64,000 nucleotides of DNA, taken from positions 1 to 64,000 of the forward strand of contig JAJKFJ010021837.1 of assembly GCA_027382625.1 (NCBI GenBank), read 5' to 3'. Below are positions 24,631-36,999 of the stretch, in pieces. Positions within the stretch are counted from its first letter, which is position 1. Each line of letters begins with the position of its first letter. The stretch comes from Tetmemena sp. SeJ-2015. Its lineage: Eukaryota; Ciliophora; Spirotrichea; Sporadotrichida; Oxytrichidae. Position numbers and translations under genes: made by a program. The notes under the pieces were generated by a model. It saw nothing but the letters and a program-made list of their open reading frames with translations, was not told where the DNA came from and ran no database searches.

Positions 24631-25039
24631 AAATAAATTTTACAAAAATATAATTTTAAATTTTTAAAAAATAAATTTTTTTTTTTAAAAAAAATTTAAA
24701 AAATGAATTTAAAAATAAAAAAAAATTAATTAAAATTTTTAAAATAGAGCAATAAATTAATAATTGCAAAAATTTAAAATTGGGGGATTAAGTTTTTAAA
24801 AAAAATTACTTTTTAAAAGGGGGTCCCAAAACTTTAGGTCTGTTATCATATAGTACCCAAATATTATAAACTTTTTTTGAACAAGGAACTGAATAATAAA
24901 CTAAATATTTTTTAAAAATTGATTGAATTTGTAGCTAAAAATAAACATTTTAATAGTTTGAAACTTTTAACTCTAAATATCTAAGTGAATAAATTAAATT
25001 ATTATTATTTGAATATATTTCAATTACAATATAATAGAT

Positions 25040-28000
25040 ATGGATAAATCTACCAAGGACTTTGTAGTCTTCATTGACAAACTCGATGTTCAAAAGATAG
25101 CTCAAATGGAATAGGAGAAACTAAAATCAACTATTCCAAAACTATTATCATTCATAATTAAAAATTACTGATTCCTTTCTAAAGAAAGAAAAGTAAGTTT
25201 CCCAATTATTTCAACTATGCATTTTAACCTATAATTGATAATTAATTATAAATGAGTCAAATAAAATGGCTGAAGATAAATGGATTTTCTGATAAACAAC
25301 TCTTGTTCAAAATATAACTTAAAATAATCAGATTTGTATCTAAGATTATCTTAAACAGTGTGATAAAAGCATTCTCAATTAAATTATATTTTCTAAATCT
25401 AATGCATTTATTTACTTTAATATTTCAAACTTGATCCTCTTATATAATATCTACAGTGCTTAAGCTTTTCACAAATTTTTGGTGATGAGATATCTAATAG
25501 TGATTTTAGATTGACTATTTAGAGAAACTTTTGTTTCTTGTTATGAAGATAAAGGATAGAATCTTCTTCAAACAATTAACAAATGATTTTTATCAAGTGA
25601 TATAACTTTATAAATTAACAAAGATTCCAGCCATATTCGAGATTCTAAATTAGATTGAAGCCGTTGTTAGGATCTTTATTGAAGGTTAATTTTATTTTAA
25701 TCTTTTAAATTATAGTTAGCAAATGAAAATTTTACTAAAAGAAGAATTTTTTGCACCCATTCATTCCTACTACTTAAAGCAAAAAAAAAAGTTGAATTTA
25801 AAAAAAAAAATTTAATTTTAAATTTATTAAAAGTAAAAATGTAAAGTTTTTTTTGAAAAAAATTAAATTAAACCATTCGATTAAAGCATAAATTCAAAGG
25901 GTTTTTTAAATTTGAATTTTTTTTTGGGGATAATTAGATTAAAATCAAACCCAAAAAGTTGGGGAAGTAAAAATCCCACATTCCCCTCTGTGGGTTAGGG
26001 AAATATAGAAAAATCATATTTTTTTTTTAAAAAGATCAACAGGGTGTGAATCTGTGATTTCATCTGCCACAAAGTTACAGCTTCCATTTATTAATCACCG
26101 ATTTTAATTTAATTCTCAGTTATAATCTGAGATAAGAGAGACGATCTCTCTAAAAATATGTTTCTTATAGCTGAAACACTTACCTAGAAAATTTATTTGT
26201 TTTTTTTTAACTAAAAATAATTTAAATGAAGGAGGAAGAAGCAAGGAGCATTAAAAAATTCTTTTGAGAAAAATTAAGAGCTATAGTTTCCATTTATCAT
26301 AAAAAAATTTTTTTTTAAATTTTAAAGAATATAAATTTTTATCTAGAGCTTTAGTTTAGATAAGATAAACAGCCCCTAAGAAATAATTTTTAACCCTAGT
26401 TTTGCCATGCTTCATTAGGATTTTGAGGATAAACTGACAAAAAATTTAATTTTCTTTTAAAAAATTAATTTTTTTAAAATTTAATAAAGCTCTAAATTTT
26501 TTAAAATTTTTGACAATAAAAATTTAAAAACTTTTTAAAGCATAAAATCAAAATAAAACCTAGGGAAAAAACAATTAGAAAAATTTATTATTCAATTGAT
26601 TAGAAAAATGTTTTATAATTCAATTTTTATAAAGATTTTGAAAATTTAAAAAATTAAAAAAAAATAATGTTTTAAGAAAAGCGTTCTAATTCAAATAAAT
26701 TGCTTAAAATTATTAGATTACAGGTGAAATAAAAGTTTGTAATTTATTTGTTCTACTTGAAGCTTAGTGGATTCTTTAAAACTATATTCTTATTTATATG
26801 CTTTTTATAAAGAGGCAGAAATTAAATATACCATAATTTTACAACTCAATCAATTTTTTTAATCGCGAATATAAAAATTTTAGAATACAACTGTGGGAAA
26901 CATTCAATGAGGAATTTGAAAATAAATGAAATTCTAATAAATAAAATTTTAGATATCTAATTTCTTCCAAACTACAACTATATATTCCTTCTATTCATGC
27001 AAGACATTTTTTTTGAATCTCTTTCTTTTCTTGACATAGAAGTTATTTGATTGGCGAAAATACTTCCTCATTATTAAAGTGTCTGCTTTTATCACCATCT
27101 ACTTTTATTTTTCCGATTTGTGATAGAGTTTTCTAGAATTAGCAAAAACGAGATCATCATCCTCATTGATTATTAGGAAATAGGTAATTTGAGTTGCATT
27201 AATTCTTTTATTAAATTATTTCTGTAAACTAATTAAATTTGTCTTGAAATTAAGAGTCGCTACATTTTGAACTTTTCACATTAACGATCAACTTTTATAT
27301 TTTACCTATAATTGATTTTATTTAAATTCCTTATTATTCTAAAATTATAATATATTTATAAAAAATTATTTAAACTTTATTAAATAAAATTACAGTGTAA
27401 TTTAAATTGTAGAAAACAAAACCTACATGTATTTTTTAAAATCTTACTTTAAAGTTAATTAATAGATTATTTTTGAATCAACTTTGAGATTTTGACAAAT
27501 GGCGTAAACCAATATTTTTCAAACAATTAAACCTCTAAATTTGGAGATAATAAAACATAAAATTTTTTAAACAAAAAAAAAATAAAATTTTAAATTTTTT
27601 AAATAAATTTTTATTTTTTTAAATTTTTTTTTCTTTAAATTTTTAATTTTAATTTAAAAAATTTTGAAAAAAAAAAACTCAAAAAGTAAAAAAATTAAAA
27701 ATACAAAAATTTGATTTTAAAAAAATTTTTTAATTACCCCGTTTTAAATTTTGTCAACAAAGAATTAAAAAGCAGCCCTTCTAGCCGAAACCTTAAATCA
27801 ATTTTTTAAGGAATGACCTTTATCTAATATTACTTATACAATATAGAAGAAAATGAAGATAAAGAATTTATTTATGGGGAAATCTTTTTTAACTCATAGT
27901 TAGTAAAAAACATTTTCAAAAGATTTAAAGAGAAGAACTAGAGATAGAATATAAAACTATTAAAGGAATACAAAACTTAAATAAAAGTCTCATTTATGAT

Positions 28001-28724
28001 CAATTTGTTAAATCTATGTTCAATCCGCTCACGGAATTTACTATGTAATTAACAAAAAAATAGTTTTCTCACATCTTAGTTGATCAATAGTAATAAAATT
28101 CTTATTAATTTTTATATATTATAAATGAGTACCTAAGAACTATCCTATCTCATCTCAGATCATTTAATCCGGTATATAAAAAAGGCAAAAATGGACAGAA
28201 TTATATCACAAAAATGTTTCTTGATAATCTTAAATTATATTTATTATCTGGAAATCATATTGTTAAAATAATTTATTAAATCATAGTAAATTATTCTTAA
28301 TTTTATGAAATATAAATTTGATATTTTCTTTATTTGCTAAGTATTTCTATTCATAAAAGATAAAGAGTTTGATCCTTTTTTCTCTTTGCATTTATAATTA
28401 TGCTTAATTCGTAGTTACTTTTAAATCTGAATTATAAATAGAATACTATAGAGAGTTAAGAATCTCTAATTCAAGAAGAAGTATATTATATTATTTTATT
28501 TATAATTAATTTCATTTCGAATTTAAGTTTTGTATAATATTGCTTATGCTAAATATGTTAAAAATATTAAGAGAGAATTAATTCTGCTGAAAGCTCCTGA
28601 AATCATGAGATAAATTGCAAAATATACAGAAGATAGAAAAAGCAAAGAATTCACCCTTGAAGTGCATAAAGGTGTCAATAAAATCATTGAGTTTCTAAAT
28701 TACCTCTTGTAGGATTAATTATGA
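25040..28724 (+). CDS. Tandem family member T2
   Basis: Exon A 25040-25192 (MDKSTKDFVVFIDKLDVQK, ends before GTAAGT), B 25510-25684, C 25716 to about 26190 with an insertion at 25785-26125, D about 26226-26310, E about 26340-26440, F about 27735-28089, a small exon near 28130, and G 28528-28724 ending at TGA 28722-28724. Exon A contains a TGA (AATTACTGATTCC) where T3-T6 have TCA, and exons C, D and F show frame slips. The slips fall in or near homopolymer patches, so the copy may be a pseudogene or merely badly sequenced. The last exon is clean (ELILLKAPEIMRQIAKYTED). Product unknown. Confidence 0.7.
26030..26125 (+). mobile_element. Element X, right part, inside exon C of T2
   Basis: The right end (TTTATTAATCACCGATTTTA, then TTCTCAGTTATA) matches the X copies in T4 and T6. 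Exon C resumes immediately after it with TCTGAGATAAGAGAGACG. The left half (25785-26030) is homopolymer-rich and cannot be aligned. The insertion point is about 20 bases further into the exon than in T4, so it is an independent insertion. Confidence 0.6.
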
Positions 28725-29200
28725 TGAGAAGGCAAACCATATATTTTATTTCAATTTAAGTATTTTGATTTATAAAGTTCTTTAAAAGTAATATGATTAC
28801 GATTAATTAATTTTTGTTAATCGGGGAATATGTGATGAGTTTATAATAGTTTCTTGCATAGAAATTTTAATAAAACTCATTTTTATCACCTAATTTTATC
28901 TTTCATAGTTATGATGTAATATTCTCATAATTATTATATTTTAAAGTTTATGATTAAAATTTTCAGAATAATAAAGTTATCTCCTCCTTCAATTATAAAA
29001 TGTGAATACTGAGTAAAGCTTAAAGAGCTAGTTAATATCATTTAATTAGTTACTTTAATTATTTTATCGTAACTTTCTATGATATTTTCCATTCTCAGTT
29101 AAATTAAAGTCGTTAAATAATTTCAGCGTAATTTCAAGCATTATGATTAACTAAAAGACTAGTCATATTTTAAATATAGTAAGACTTTAGCTTCGTGGGT
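28725..29200. other. Spacer between T2 and the second TBE copy
   Basis: AT-rich with no recognised gene. The left end of the TBE copy should lie near its right border, but no TBE terminal repeat is visible there, so the element appears truncated on this side. Confidence 0.5.
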
Positions 29201-29261
29201 CGGATCTAGATCAATAATAATAACTTTGATTTTCAAATAGAACAACGAGTACTCGAGCAAG

Positions 29262-30100
29262 ATGGTGGAAAACTTGAATGTTAAGCGATTAAGAGTGGAA
29301 GCGCAAGAGTTGAGCAACAGGTTCCGAAGCAAGGAAGACCTCTACAGGTACCTCACTTAGCAAGGTAAGAAGCTCTCATGCTATGGAATAACAATAATCT
29401 TAGTTGGTTGTTCCTTCCGACAATGTATGGAACAAAGATCTCGTTCCTCAAAGCAATTCTTGCTGATGAGAAGAAAGCTCTCAAAACAATCGATGTCAAC
29501 ATGATGGAGATCCCAAACTATCCTGAGATCTCAGTCACTAATATGTATGACGATGCGATGGGAGATCCGGAGGTTGCTCTATTCCTTCCTAACAAGGAAC
29601 AACTCTCAAACAAGTTGCCAGAACGAAGGTTCTTCTTTGGCGTCCTTGCTACTGTACGTGCAGAGTACCTCAAAGAGATCATTGAAGATGCACACAGGAA
29701 GAGATTCTAAGTAGAGGAGAACGACCCAAAGAAGCAAGGAATAGTTATCAGCGACGAATGGTTTGAGCAGCTTCAGAAGTATCCCTACTTCTCTAGTAAG
29801 TTTTAGAGTTTAACTGTGTAGAGAAACCTGGCACTGGCATCTACTTAATGAAGGAGAGAGCAAATGTATTCAGAGCACGGAAGCAAAATACAAGCATCGA
29901 GGTGAGCAAGCGTCTATCACTATACAAACTTAGGGACGACGAGATGCACATAGATGCGGGAGCAGGTTCGAAGATGAGGAAGCTAGGTCCATCTGGCCGC
30001 CTCAACAGAAGAGAGAAAGGAACCTCTTAAGAATCCCTTCTTCCCAGATAAGCAAAAGTGACTTAAGTCAGCATTAAGTTAAGCTTAAATACTTTTCCTA
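29262..30100 (+). pseudogene. TBE 22-kDa-type ORF, degenerate
   Basis: Starts at ATG 29262 with VENLNVKRLRVEAQELSNRF, then DLYRYLTQQG. One frame change near 29370 leads into the long clean stretch TKISFLKAILADEKKALKT, then EVALFLPNKEQLSNKLPERR, then FFFGVLATVRAEYLKEI (to 29710). It continues through a TAA read as Gln into EENDPKKQGIVISDEWFEQL. A second frame change leads into the basic tail (ERANVFRARKQNTSIEVSKR). I take it to be the 22-kDa TBE protein from its place and size. Its biochemical role is unknown to me. It is broken by at least two indels. Confidence 0.75.
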
Positions 30101-30174
30101 AATATTCACTCTACCTTATCTCGCACATAACTTTGTCTTCTCTTCTTCCACTCTCTTACAACTACTCACTATTA

Positions 30175-30868
30175 AATCCTCTGTATCGATAGCTTAATCA
30201 TGCATCAAGTGATAGAGCAGCAGCTTCTTATAGTGTCCCTTAACTAGCCGTTGAACTCTGGCGAGTATGGAACATTAAAAACAGGAGTGATGTTCAACTC
30301 AGCGTATGCTTCTTCTCTTCCTTTGTCTTGTGTACGCTGAGGTTGTCAACGAGTAGAACGATCTCTCCGTCTGTGATCTTCTCTCTGAGCTTCTTAAGGG
30401 AACGCAACATACTGCTCTCGCTTGATAGAGCGAGGATGAAAGGACATAAGCTTCTAAGCCTGAGTCTTCGCTGATTTCTGCAAGTAACGCACTTGTAGTT
30501 ATATTTACTTTCTACTCGTAAACTTCTATGTTATCGTGCTTCTTGTACCAACTCTTCTTCATGAAGGTGTTGTGTGTGAACACAGCTTCGTCAGCACATA
30601 CAAACTTCACGCTATCCCTCTCACACCTGAGCAGTGTAAATATATTTCAATTATAATAAAATGGCTTAGTGAAGTCTATAACGCGCTTCACTCGATTCAC
30701 AGTTTTGTACGTTATGCCATTTCAACGATAGATGTTTGCTACAGTCTACGGAGAGATCTTGAGATAAGGGAACTATCTATGGAAGATCTTCGCGCGCTAC
30801 TTCAAACTGAAGTGCGCTTAGTGGCGAAGGGTTTGAGGATCAATCAAATAATTGATGTGCGCATCTTG
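30175..30868 (-). pseudogene. TBE transposase (42-kDa type, DDE), degenerate
   Basis: Read on the - strand: VKFVCADEAVFTHNTFMKKS carries the first catalytic Asp region. After SALLAEISEDSGLEAYVLSS the frame slips, then LLVDNLSVHKTKEEKK gives the second Asp region. After a further slip, FNVPYSPEFNGQLRDTIRS corresponds to the third acidic site (the YSPE/N block of Tc1/mariner enzymes). Three or more indels make it inactive. It lies head-to-head with the zinc-finger ORF: the transposase start region and the finger start codon (30871) nearly touch, so the two would share a promoter region in an intact element. Confidence 0.85.
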
Positions 30869-30870
30869 AA

Positions 30871-32270
30871 ATGTTCAGAACAGCAACCAAACATTATTTT
30901 GAGTGCACTAAGTGCAAGGAAGAGCATTCTGATATTAAGCTCGAGCAAGAGATCTCTGTGCTTTAAATTGTCAAGCCAAGAGTTGAGAAGTCGGTGGGCG
31001 TTTAAACTATCGCACCTGATGCTCCTCTTGTTGCTGCTCCAGAGATCAATGAGGAGAAGAAACTTTTTGAATGCGAGTAATGTCAACGACAGTTCGAATA
31101 TCCTCAGAGCCTCAAGCGGCACATCAAGGAAGTCCACTCAGCTGACAAACCTAAGATCTATATGAAGCATTAGAAATTGGACGGTCGCTATCCTTGCTCA
31201 ACTTGTGAGCAGACATTCTCTCACTCTGCTTTCCTCAAGAAACACATGGAGAAGAAGCACATGGCTGAGTTCGTTATTGAGGATAAAGAAACTTTAAAGA
31301 TGGTGCCAGCTAAGAGCAAGCACGATACCTTGACAAGTTCAACTAAAGAGGAAGCAAGAGGAGAAGAAGAGGAAGATTGAGTTCATGAATCAGAAGCCTT
31401 AGTGTATGGTGTCAGTAAAGTTTCAGCTAGCTCAAAGCAAGACTCCATGCTTAGAGTTGTAACTTTGGAGGAGTGTGTTCAAAATTACCTCCACCTTGCT
31501 GATGCGAAGCGAAGAGACACCATCATACAAAAGAGTATGCTTACAAGATCTTCCCTTACGAATACCTTGTAAAGAAGGAAGAGAGAGGTCTTGAGTTCGC
31601 GAACGAACTGACAGTGTTGAGAGAAGCGAGGGACAAAAAACTTGAAGTACGTTCTTCATCTTGCTTGGTGTTCTTATCGATCATGATTACATTGCCATCG
31701 CCTTCCTAAATGGGAGATCACACTAAGAGAATTTCTCAGCACGAGGCGCAACAAGTACTAGCTTACCTCTATTCTCACTGACCTCGTTAGAGGAGTGATG
31801 GAGTTGCATGAGTTGGGATTCGTGCACAGAGATCTCAAGCCAGAGAACATCATGATAAACTTTGAACCAGTCAGAGCAACTGTCATAGACTTCAACAGAG
31901 TTGTAAGAAGAGAAAACATTGAGGAAGCATCGGCGCAAGGAACTGCAGGCTACTTCTCATAGAGACAGACTTGGCTCAACGGTTCAGTGCAGTGGGACAT
32001 TTGGTCTATAGTTGCAATCATACTTGAATGCGATACCAGAGGAATGCTACTAGTGTGAAAGTGAAGATGATGCAATATAATTCGCAACAAGACATTGTAA
32101 GATAAACAAGGTATCAGAACCTTTGAAAAGTTAGTAAACAAAGTAATAATCAAGCAACTTATGAAGCCTAACACTCAGCTATCTGAGATAGAGAAGACTT
32201 AAAGGTATAAAATTCAGAGAATATGAGACAGACGTCAAGGTCACCTTCCTAGAAGACTTTAGATTGCCTG
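30871..32270 (+). pseudogene. TBE 57-kDa-type zinc-finger/protein kinase ORF, degenerate
   Basis: 30871-31380 is open with TAA as Gln and holds two C2H2 fingers: CEQCQRQF with HIKEVH, and CSTCEQTF with HMEKKH. It then stops at TGA 31378-31380 after an acidic run. In other frames, the kinase part follows: AYKIFPYEYLVKKEERGLEF, HTLREFLSTRR, GFVHRDLKPENIMI (catalytic loop), VIDFNR (DFN in place of DFG) and GTAGYFSQRQTWLNG. At least three frame changes separate them. A finger-kinase fusion is typical of the TBE third ORF. Product inactive here. Confidence 0.85.
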
Positions 32271-32485
32271 TTTAGGGTTAAAATTTAGCATGATTATAAG
32301 TATTAATAAAGAAATTAATTATACACAACTTATTTTCACTTTCTTATTCATATTATGGCGTTTTGGGGTTTTGACTGTCTATTGCTTTACTATATTTGTA
32401 TTTCTAAAAGCAATTGAGCACTCTAATTAAAAACAATTATTTCCTATATTAATTTGGATATATTTTAATTTATAATATAATAGAT

Positions 32486-35400
32486 ATGGAATAATCTACC
32501 AATGACTTTGAAGTAATCATTGACTCACTAGATGTTCAAAAGATAACTAAAATGGAATAGGAGGAACTAAGATCAATTATTCCAAGACTATTATCATTCA
32601 TACTTGAAAATAACTCATCCATTTCAGAATAGAGACAAGTAAGATTTTTAAAATTTCAATTATACATTTTAAACTAATTAAAATCGACAATTACATAAAA
32701 TTCTATATGAGTAAATAACATAGTGGAAGATATAGGATTCTTCCCATAAATATCTTGTTCTTCAAATTCCAACCTATAATAATCAGATTTACATTTAAGA
32801 TTATTTACAGTACTTTAAACAGTGATGTAAAGGCACAAACAATCAAATTCAATTTTATAAATTAAAGGAAGTTATGCACTTATAATTTTTAGCTACCACC
32901 CATTTGAATATCAAATAATATATCGGCAGTACTTAAGCTTTCACAATTTATTGGCTGATTAGATATCTAATAGTGATTTTAGATTGATAATTTAGAGAAA
33001 CTCTTGTTTCTTATTATGAAGATAAAGTGCAAAATATTCTTCTACCAAATAACAAATGATTTTTATAAAGTAACTTAACTTTATAAATCTACAAAGATTT
33101 CAGTCATAGTCGAGATACTAAATTAGATTGATGCCGTTGTTGGGATCTTTATTGGTGGTTAATTTAATTTAATCTTTTAAATAATAGTTAGCAAATGAAA
33201 ATAATATTACAAGAAAAATTCTTTTCACCCATTCATTAATACTACCTCAAAAGCATATAGAACTAATCTGAGATAAGAGAGACGATCTCTCTTAAGATCA
33301 TGTTTCTCATAGCAGAAACTCTTAACAAAATTTATTAATCTACTATTATTTTAACTATAAATAATTTAAATGTATGAGAAAGAAGCAAGTAGCATTAAAA
33401 AATTCATTGGAGAAAAACTTAGAGCTATAGTAGTTCCATTTATCTATAAATAAAATATTTTTGAAATTTAAAGAATGATTGATGTATTTTATCTATAGCT
33501 TTAGTTTAGATAAGATAAACAACCTCTAAGAAATAATTATTAAGCACCTTGGATTGCCGATGCTTCATTAGGATGTTAAGGATGAAGACCTTACAATAAA
33601 TTTAATTTTACTATAAATTATTTTTAAAAAAATATAATTTAAATAAAGTCTCTTGAGCTTTTATAAAGCGTACTGCAGCAATAGCATAGTTAAATTACGT
33701 ATAAAGTCATAAGATCAATGTATAAAATCCAAGAAGAAATCAATATAGCAAACAATTTGTTAGATAATCAATTGAGCTTAGCAATTTAATCTTAATCCAT
33801 TTATCAAGTATCAATTTTGATAAAGATAAGTTAGGAAATTCTTTAAAGAGTAAAAATAATGAATATAATATCTTAACAAATGATTTCTAATTCAAATAAA
33901 TTTTTTAAAATTATTAGATTGCAAGCTAAATTAAAAGTTTGCAATTTATTTGACTCTACTAAGAGCTTTGAGGAGAATGGTTTAAACGATACTCTTATTA
34001 TTGTTGTTTGCTTTATAACAAGTTAAAGGATAGAAATAAAGGAATAAGGTATGTTATCATGCTCATACCCCCGATCAATTATTTTAATCAAAAATTGATT
34101 TAATTAATTCCCTAATCATAATAAAATAGAAATATTTTATAAATAATTTATGTTTATTATATAAAATTACTGAGGTTATAATTTAACTTGTAGAAATTTA
34201 AAATAATACAAAATTAATTTGATACTCCAATTTTATGCACTAAAAAATTAAACAAAATTTACTAATAAATGTTAATAGATTATATTTGAATGAAAATCGA
34301 CATCGCCACAAACTCATATTTTGCAAATAATCAAACCTCTAAAAAATTTAAAATTATAAATTAATTGATAGTGCAAATAAGAATTATTATACTGAAGAAT
34401 TTAATACGTGATAGAAGATGATCAAAACTTAAATCAAGATAGATAAGTGGCGAAGTAAGTGATTTATAATAAGAGATAGCTTAAATATATTAAATTTTAA
34501 TTATTAATGGGGGAAGGAGACTATTTGTAGTTTTTCGTCAAGACCTCACTGGCAAGGCTTTTTTTATAATTTTGATTCCATTTTAGTTTCGAATTCTCTA
34601 ATCTTTTTAGTTGTAGCTGTTCGTTCTTGATGCTATTGAGGTTGAAGGTTTTGGTTGTCTTGATGATCTGAATTGAGTTATGAGTTGTCAAAAGTGTTCA
34701 AAACTTTGTCTAAACTGTATTCTTCAAATTGCATGCCAGCGAAGATAAGTCTTTGCTAGTCACAAAGGTAGCCTTCAGTGTTTTAACTTGTGGCCTTCAC
34801 GTTATCGATGGTGTCAGAGTGCTCTATTGTTAGAGCTGTTGAGTTCCACATTTAAATTAAGAGATATGTTCAATTAAAACATTAATATATTAAAAGACAG
34901 ACTACAAGCACTTAGGCATCTTATATATAGGAATTATGATCATCTATTTTCTTTTAGATTCTCTAGTATAAAGTAGTAATGAAATAATTCCTTAAAAATC
35001 CTAATTATTGCTATTTAAAGATAGTCTTGTTTCTTTAAGTTTTATATCTGGTTCTTTCAAATCTCAAAAATTTATCCTCTACCTAAAAACTCAATTTTAT
35101 CAATTTCATGTAATTAAAATAATGGATAAATTAGAAATATATCAACTACGAAAATATTATTGTTAAACTGATAAGTTTGTTTTGAATGTAAGCCACGTTG
35201 TAAATTTTGTGATCAAAGAATTAAAAAGCAGTCCTTCTAGTCGAAACCTTAAATCAATTACTTATGGATTGACCATTATCTAAGATTACTTATACAATTT
35301 AGACGAAGATGAAGATAGGAATTATATTTATGAGGAAATCTTTTTTAACTCATAGTTAGTAAAAAACATTATCAAAAGATTCAAAAGAGAAGAGCGAGAG

Positions 35401-36986
35401 ATAGAATATAAAACTATTAAAGGCATAGAAAACTTAAACAAAAGTGTTGTTTATGATGAATTTATTAAATCTATGTTAGATTCTATCATGGAATTTACTT
35501 TATCCTTATCAAAAAAATAGTTTTCTCACATCTTAATCGATCAATAGTAAAATACTCTTATCTCATTTTTATATTTTATAGGAGGAATAAGAATGCAAAT
35601 CATAAATCATAAAAAATGAGATTAAAATAATCCCTAAACCGTTTTTAATTATGACTTTTTAATCTGATTATTTTTACAATTACTGGAATTCTATTTTGCT
35701 AATGGAGTTTTTACAGTTATATTGTATGTTTTGATTTTAGATACTTACTCACCCACTTTGGCACTCTTTTATTTTCTCAATCCATGTAATTATTATTCTG
35801 TTATCAAATTGGCATGTTAATTGAGATGTTGAAATGACTCAGGATTTTTTATGATAAAATACCTAGATTCCAGGAGATCCTTTAGGACTTCTCAGATATT
35901 TGCCTGATTCCGTATTATTTCAAATTATTGGATTTATTGAATTAGATCCTGATTTCGATTATTTCTATTCCCGACCGTTACCAGTTGGCATTCGGGATTT
36001 CTCTCGCGATCTTCTTCTATTCTTTATTTTATAGTCCTTACACCCGATTTTGCATTAGTATTCATCCTATATAAATTAGTACCTAAGAACTATCCTAACT
36101 CATCTCAAATAATTTAATCCCTCATATAAAAAAGGTAATAATGGAAAAAGTTATATCACCAAAAAGTTTATTGATCATCTTAAATTATATTTTTATCTGG
36201 TACTCATATTACAAAAAGTGTCACATCAAAGTAAATTATTTTTAATTTTATTAAATTTTAATTTGAGACTTTACATTATTTGCTAAGTATTTCTATTCTT
36301 AAAAGATAATAGAATTTGATATATTTTCCTCTTTGCATTTTTAATTCTGCTAAATTTGTTGTTACATTTAAATCTGAATTATTAAAAGAATACTTTAGAG
36401 GGTTAAGAATTTGAAATTCAAGAAGAAGACTATTAGATTATTTTATTTACAATGTTTTTAAATAGTAATTAAGCATTCTAAAATATTATACGTTCAACTC
36501 CAATTTAAAAAGAAAATTTCAGTTTACTTCTTTAAAGCCTGTATGAAACTCTTTTCATCTTTTCTAAAAAGTTAGTACTGTAAAGCGCTCCTTTTCGGCT
36601 AAGTATTGCTAGAAGAGTTTGTAAAAAAAGGTAATTTTACAGATTTATTAATTCCCACAATGATAGGGAACGTTCTCGAACCTGATGCTATTTTTGATGG
36701 TTTTGAAGCTACTTCTCTAAAAGTAAGTAAAAGACTAACACAGTTGCTACTTACAGTAAAACCTGACTTCCTGGCCAGTAATAAAATTTTGGAGTGAGCA
36801 GATAATATTGCCAATGCTAAATATATTAAAAATATAAAGAGAGAATTAATGCTGCTGAAAGCTACTGAAACCATGAAATAAATTGCAAAATATACACAAG
36901 ATAAAAAATTCAAAGAATTCACCCATTTTGAACATAAAAATATCAATAAAATCATTGAGTTGCTAAATTAAATCGTGAAAGATTGA
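32486..36986 (+). CDS. Tandem family member T3
   Basis: The clearest reference copy. Exon A 32486-32638 (51 codons; FEVIIDSLDVQKITKMEQEE; ends CAA|GTAAGA), B 32983-33157 (IDNLEKLLFLIMKIK), C 33188 to about 33330 (uninterrupted; NQSEIRETISLKIMFLIAET), D 33370 to about 33446 (IKKFIGEKLRAIVVPFIY), E about 33493-33600 (weak), F 35176-35546 (VVNFVIKELKSSPSSRNLKS, NSQLVKNIIKRFKREEREIE, SHILIDQQ), a small exon at 36080, and G 36802-36986 (IKRELMLLKATETMKQ; TGA 36984-36986). Extra DNA sits at 34.5-34.85, about 35.59-36.07 and 36.45-36.80 kb. The exons are free of TGA. The predicted protein is about 400 residues, helical and Lys/Glu-rich, without a signal or membrane segment I can see. Function unknown. 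Confidence 0.8.
34525..34850. pseudogene. Rearranged ubiquitin sequence, parts on both strands
   Basis: On the + strand, 34530-34560 reads TTCGTCAAGACCTCACTGGC then AAGGC, which is the start of ubiquitin (FVKTLTGK) with one base missing. On the - strand, 34850 down to about 34700 encodes SDTIDNVKA followed by QRLIFAGMQFEE, the middle of ubiquitin, in a frame that stays open with TAA/TAG as Gln. Further along the - strand, QIIKTTKTFNLNS resembles a second diverged ubiquitin start. The parts are in opposite orientation and the C-terminal LRLRGG is absent, so no working ubiquitin can come from this arrangement. It lies between exons E and F of T3. Confidence 0.7.
35590..36070. other. Insertion between exons of T3
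   Basis: T2 and T4 have only about 40 bases between exon F and the next short exon, while T3 has about 530. The extra 480 bases show no inverted ends, no ORF of note and no match elsewhere in the window. The flanks differ (ATAGGAGGAATAAG / CTATATAAATTAG). It could be an IES or an insertion into the intron. Confidence 0.55.
36450..36800. other. Insertion before the last exon of T3
   Basis: Extra 350 bases compared with T2. It contains CGCTCCTTTTCGGCTAAGTATTGCT, whose pattern recurs at 46.98 kb in T5 (CGCTCCTTTTTGTCCTGAGTATTGCT), suggesting a dispersed repeat. With TAA as Gln a frame of about 70 codons is open (NFTDLLIPTMIGNVLEP at its start), but the copy at 46.98 kb does not conserve it. I therefore do not call it a gene. 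Confidence 0.5.
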
Positions 36987-36999
36987 TTACGAAAAGATG

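Larger units (their letters stand above)
29200..32373. mobile_element. TBE transposon, second large copy (left end truncated)
   Basis: Gene order is 22-kDa-type ORF (+), transposase (-), zinc-finger/kinase ORF (+), then the terminal repeat (32290-32350) and a clean telomere-like tip TTTTGGGGTTTTG at 32361-32373. TBEs carry G4T4/C4A4 tips and ANT target duplications; ACT follows directly, consistent with this. Only one end is present. All three genes are frame-broken, so it is not autonomous. It sits 112 bases upstream of the T3 start codon. Confidence 0.9.

Noticed and set aside
9311..32373. A single 23-kb transposon bounded by the inverted TBE ends at 9.34 and 32.35 kb
   Set aside because: Each end has its own transposase and 22-kDa fragment next to it, and exons of T1 and all of T2 lie in between, so they are two separate elements.
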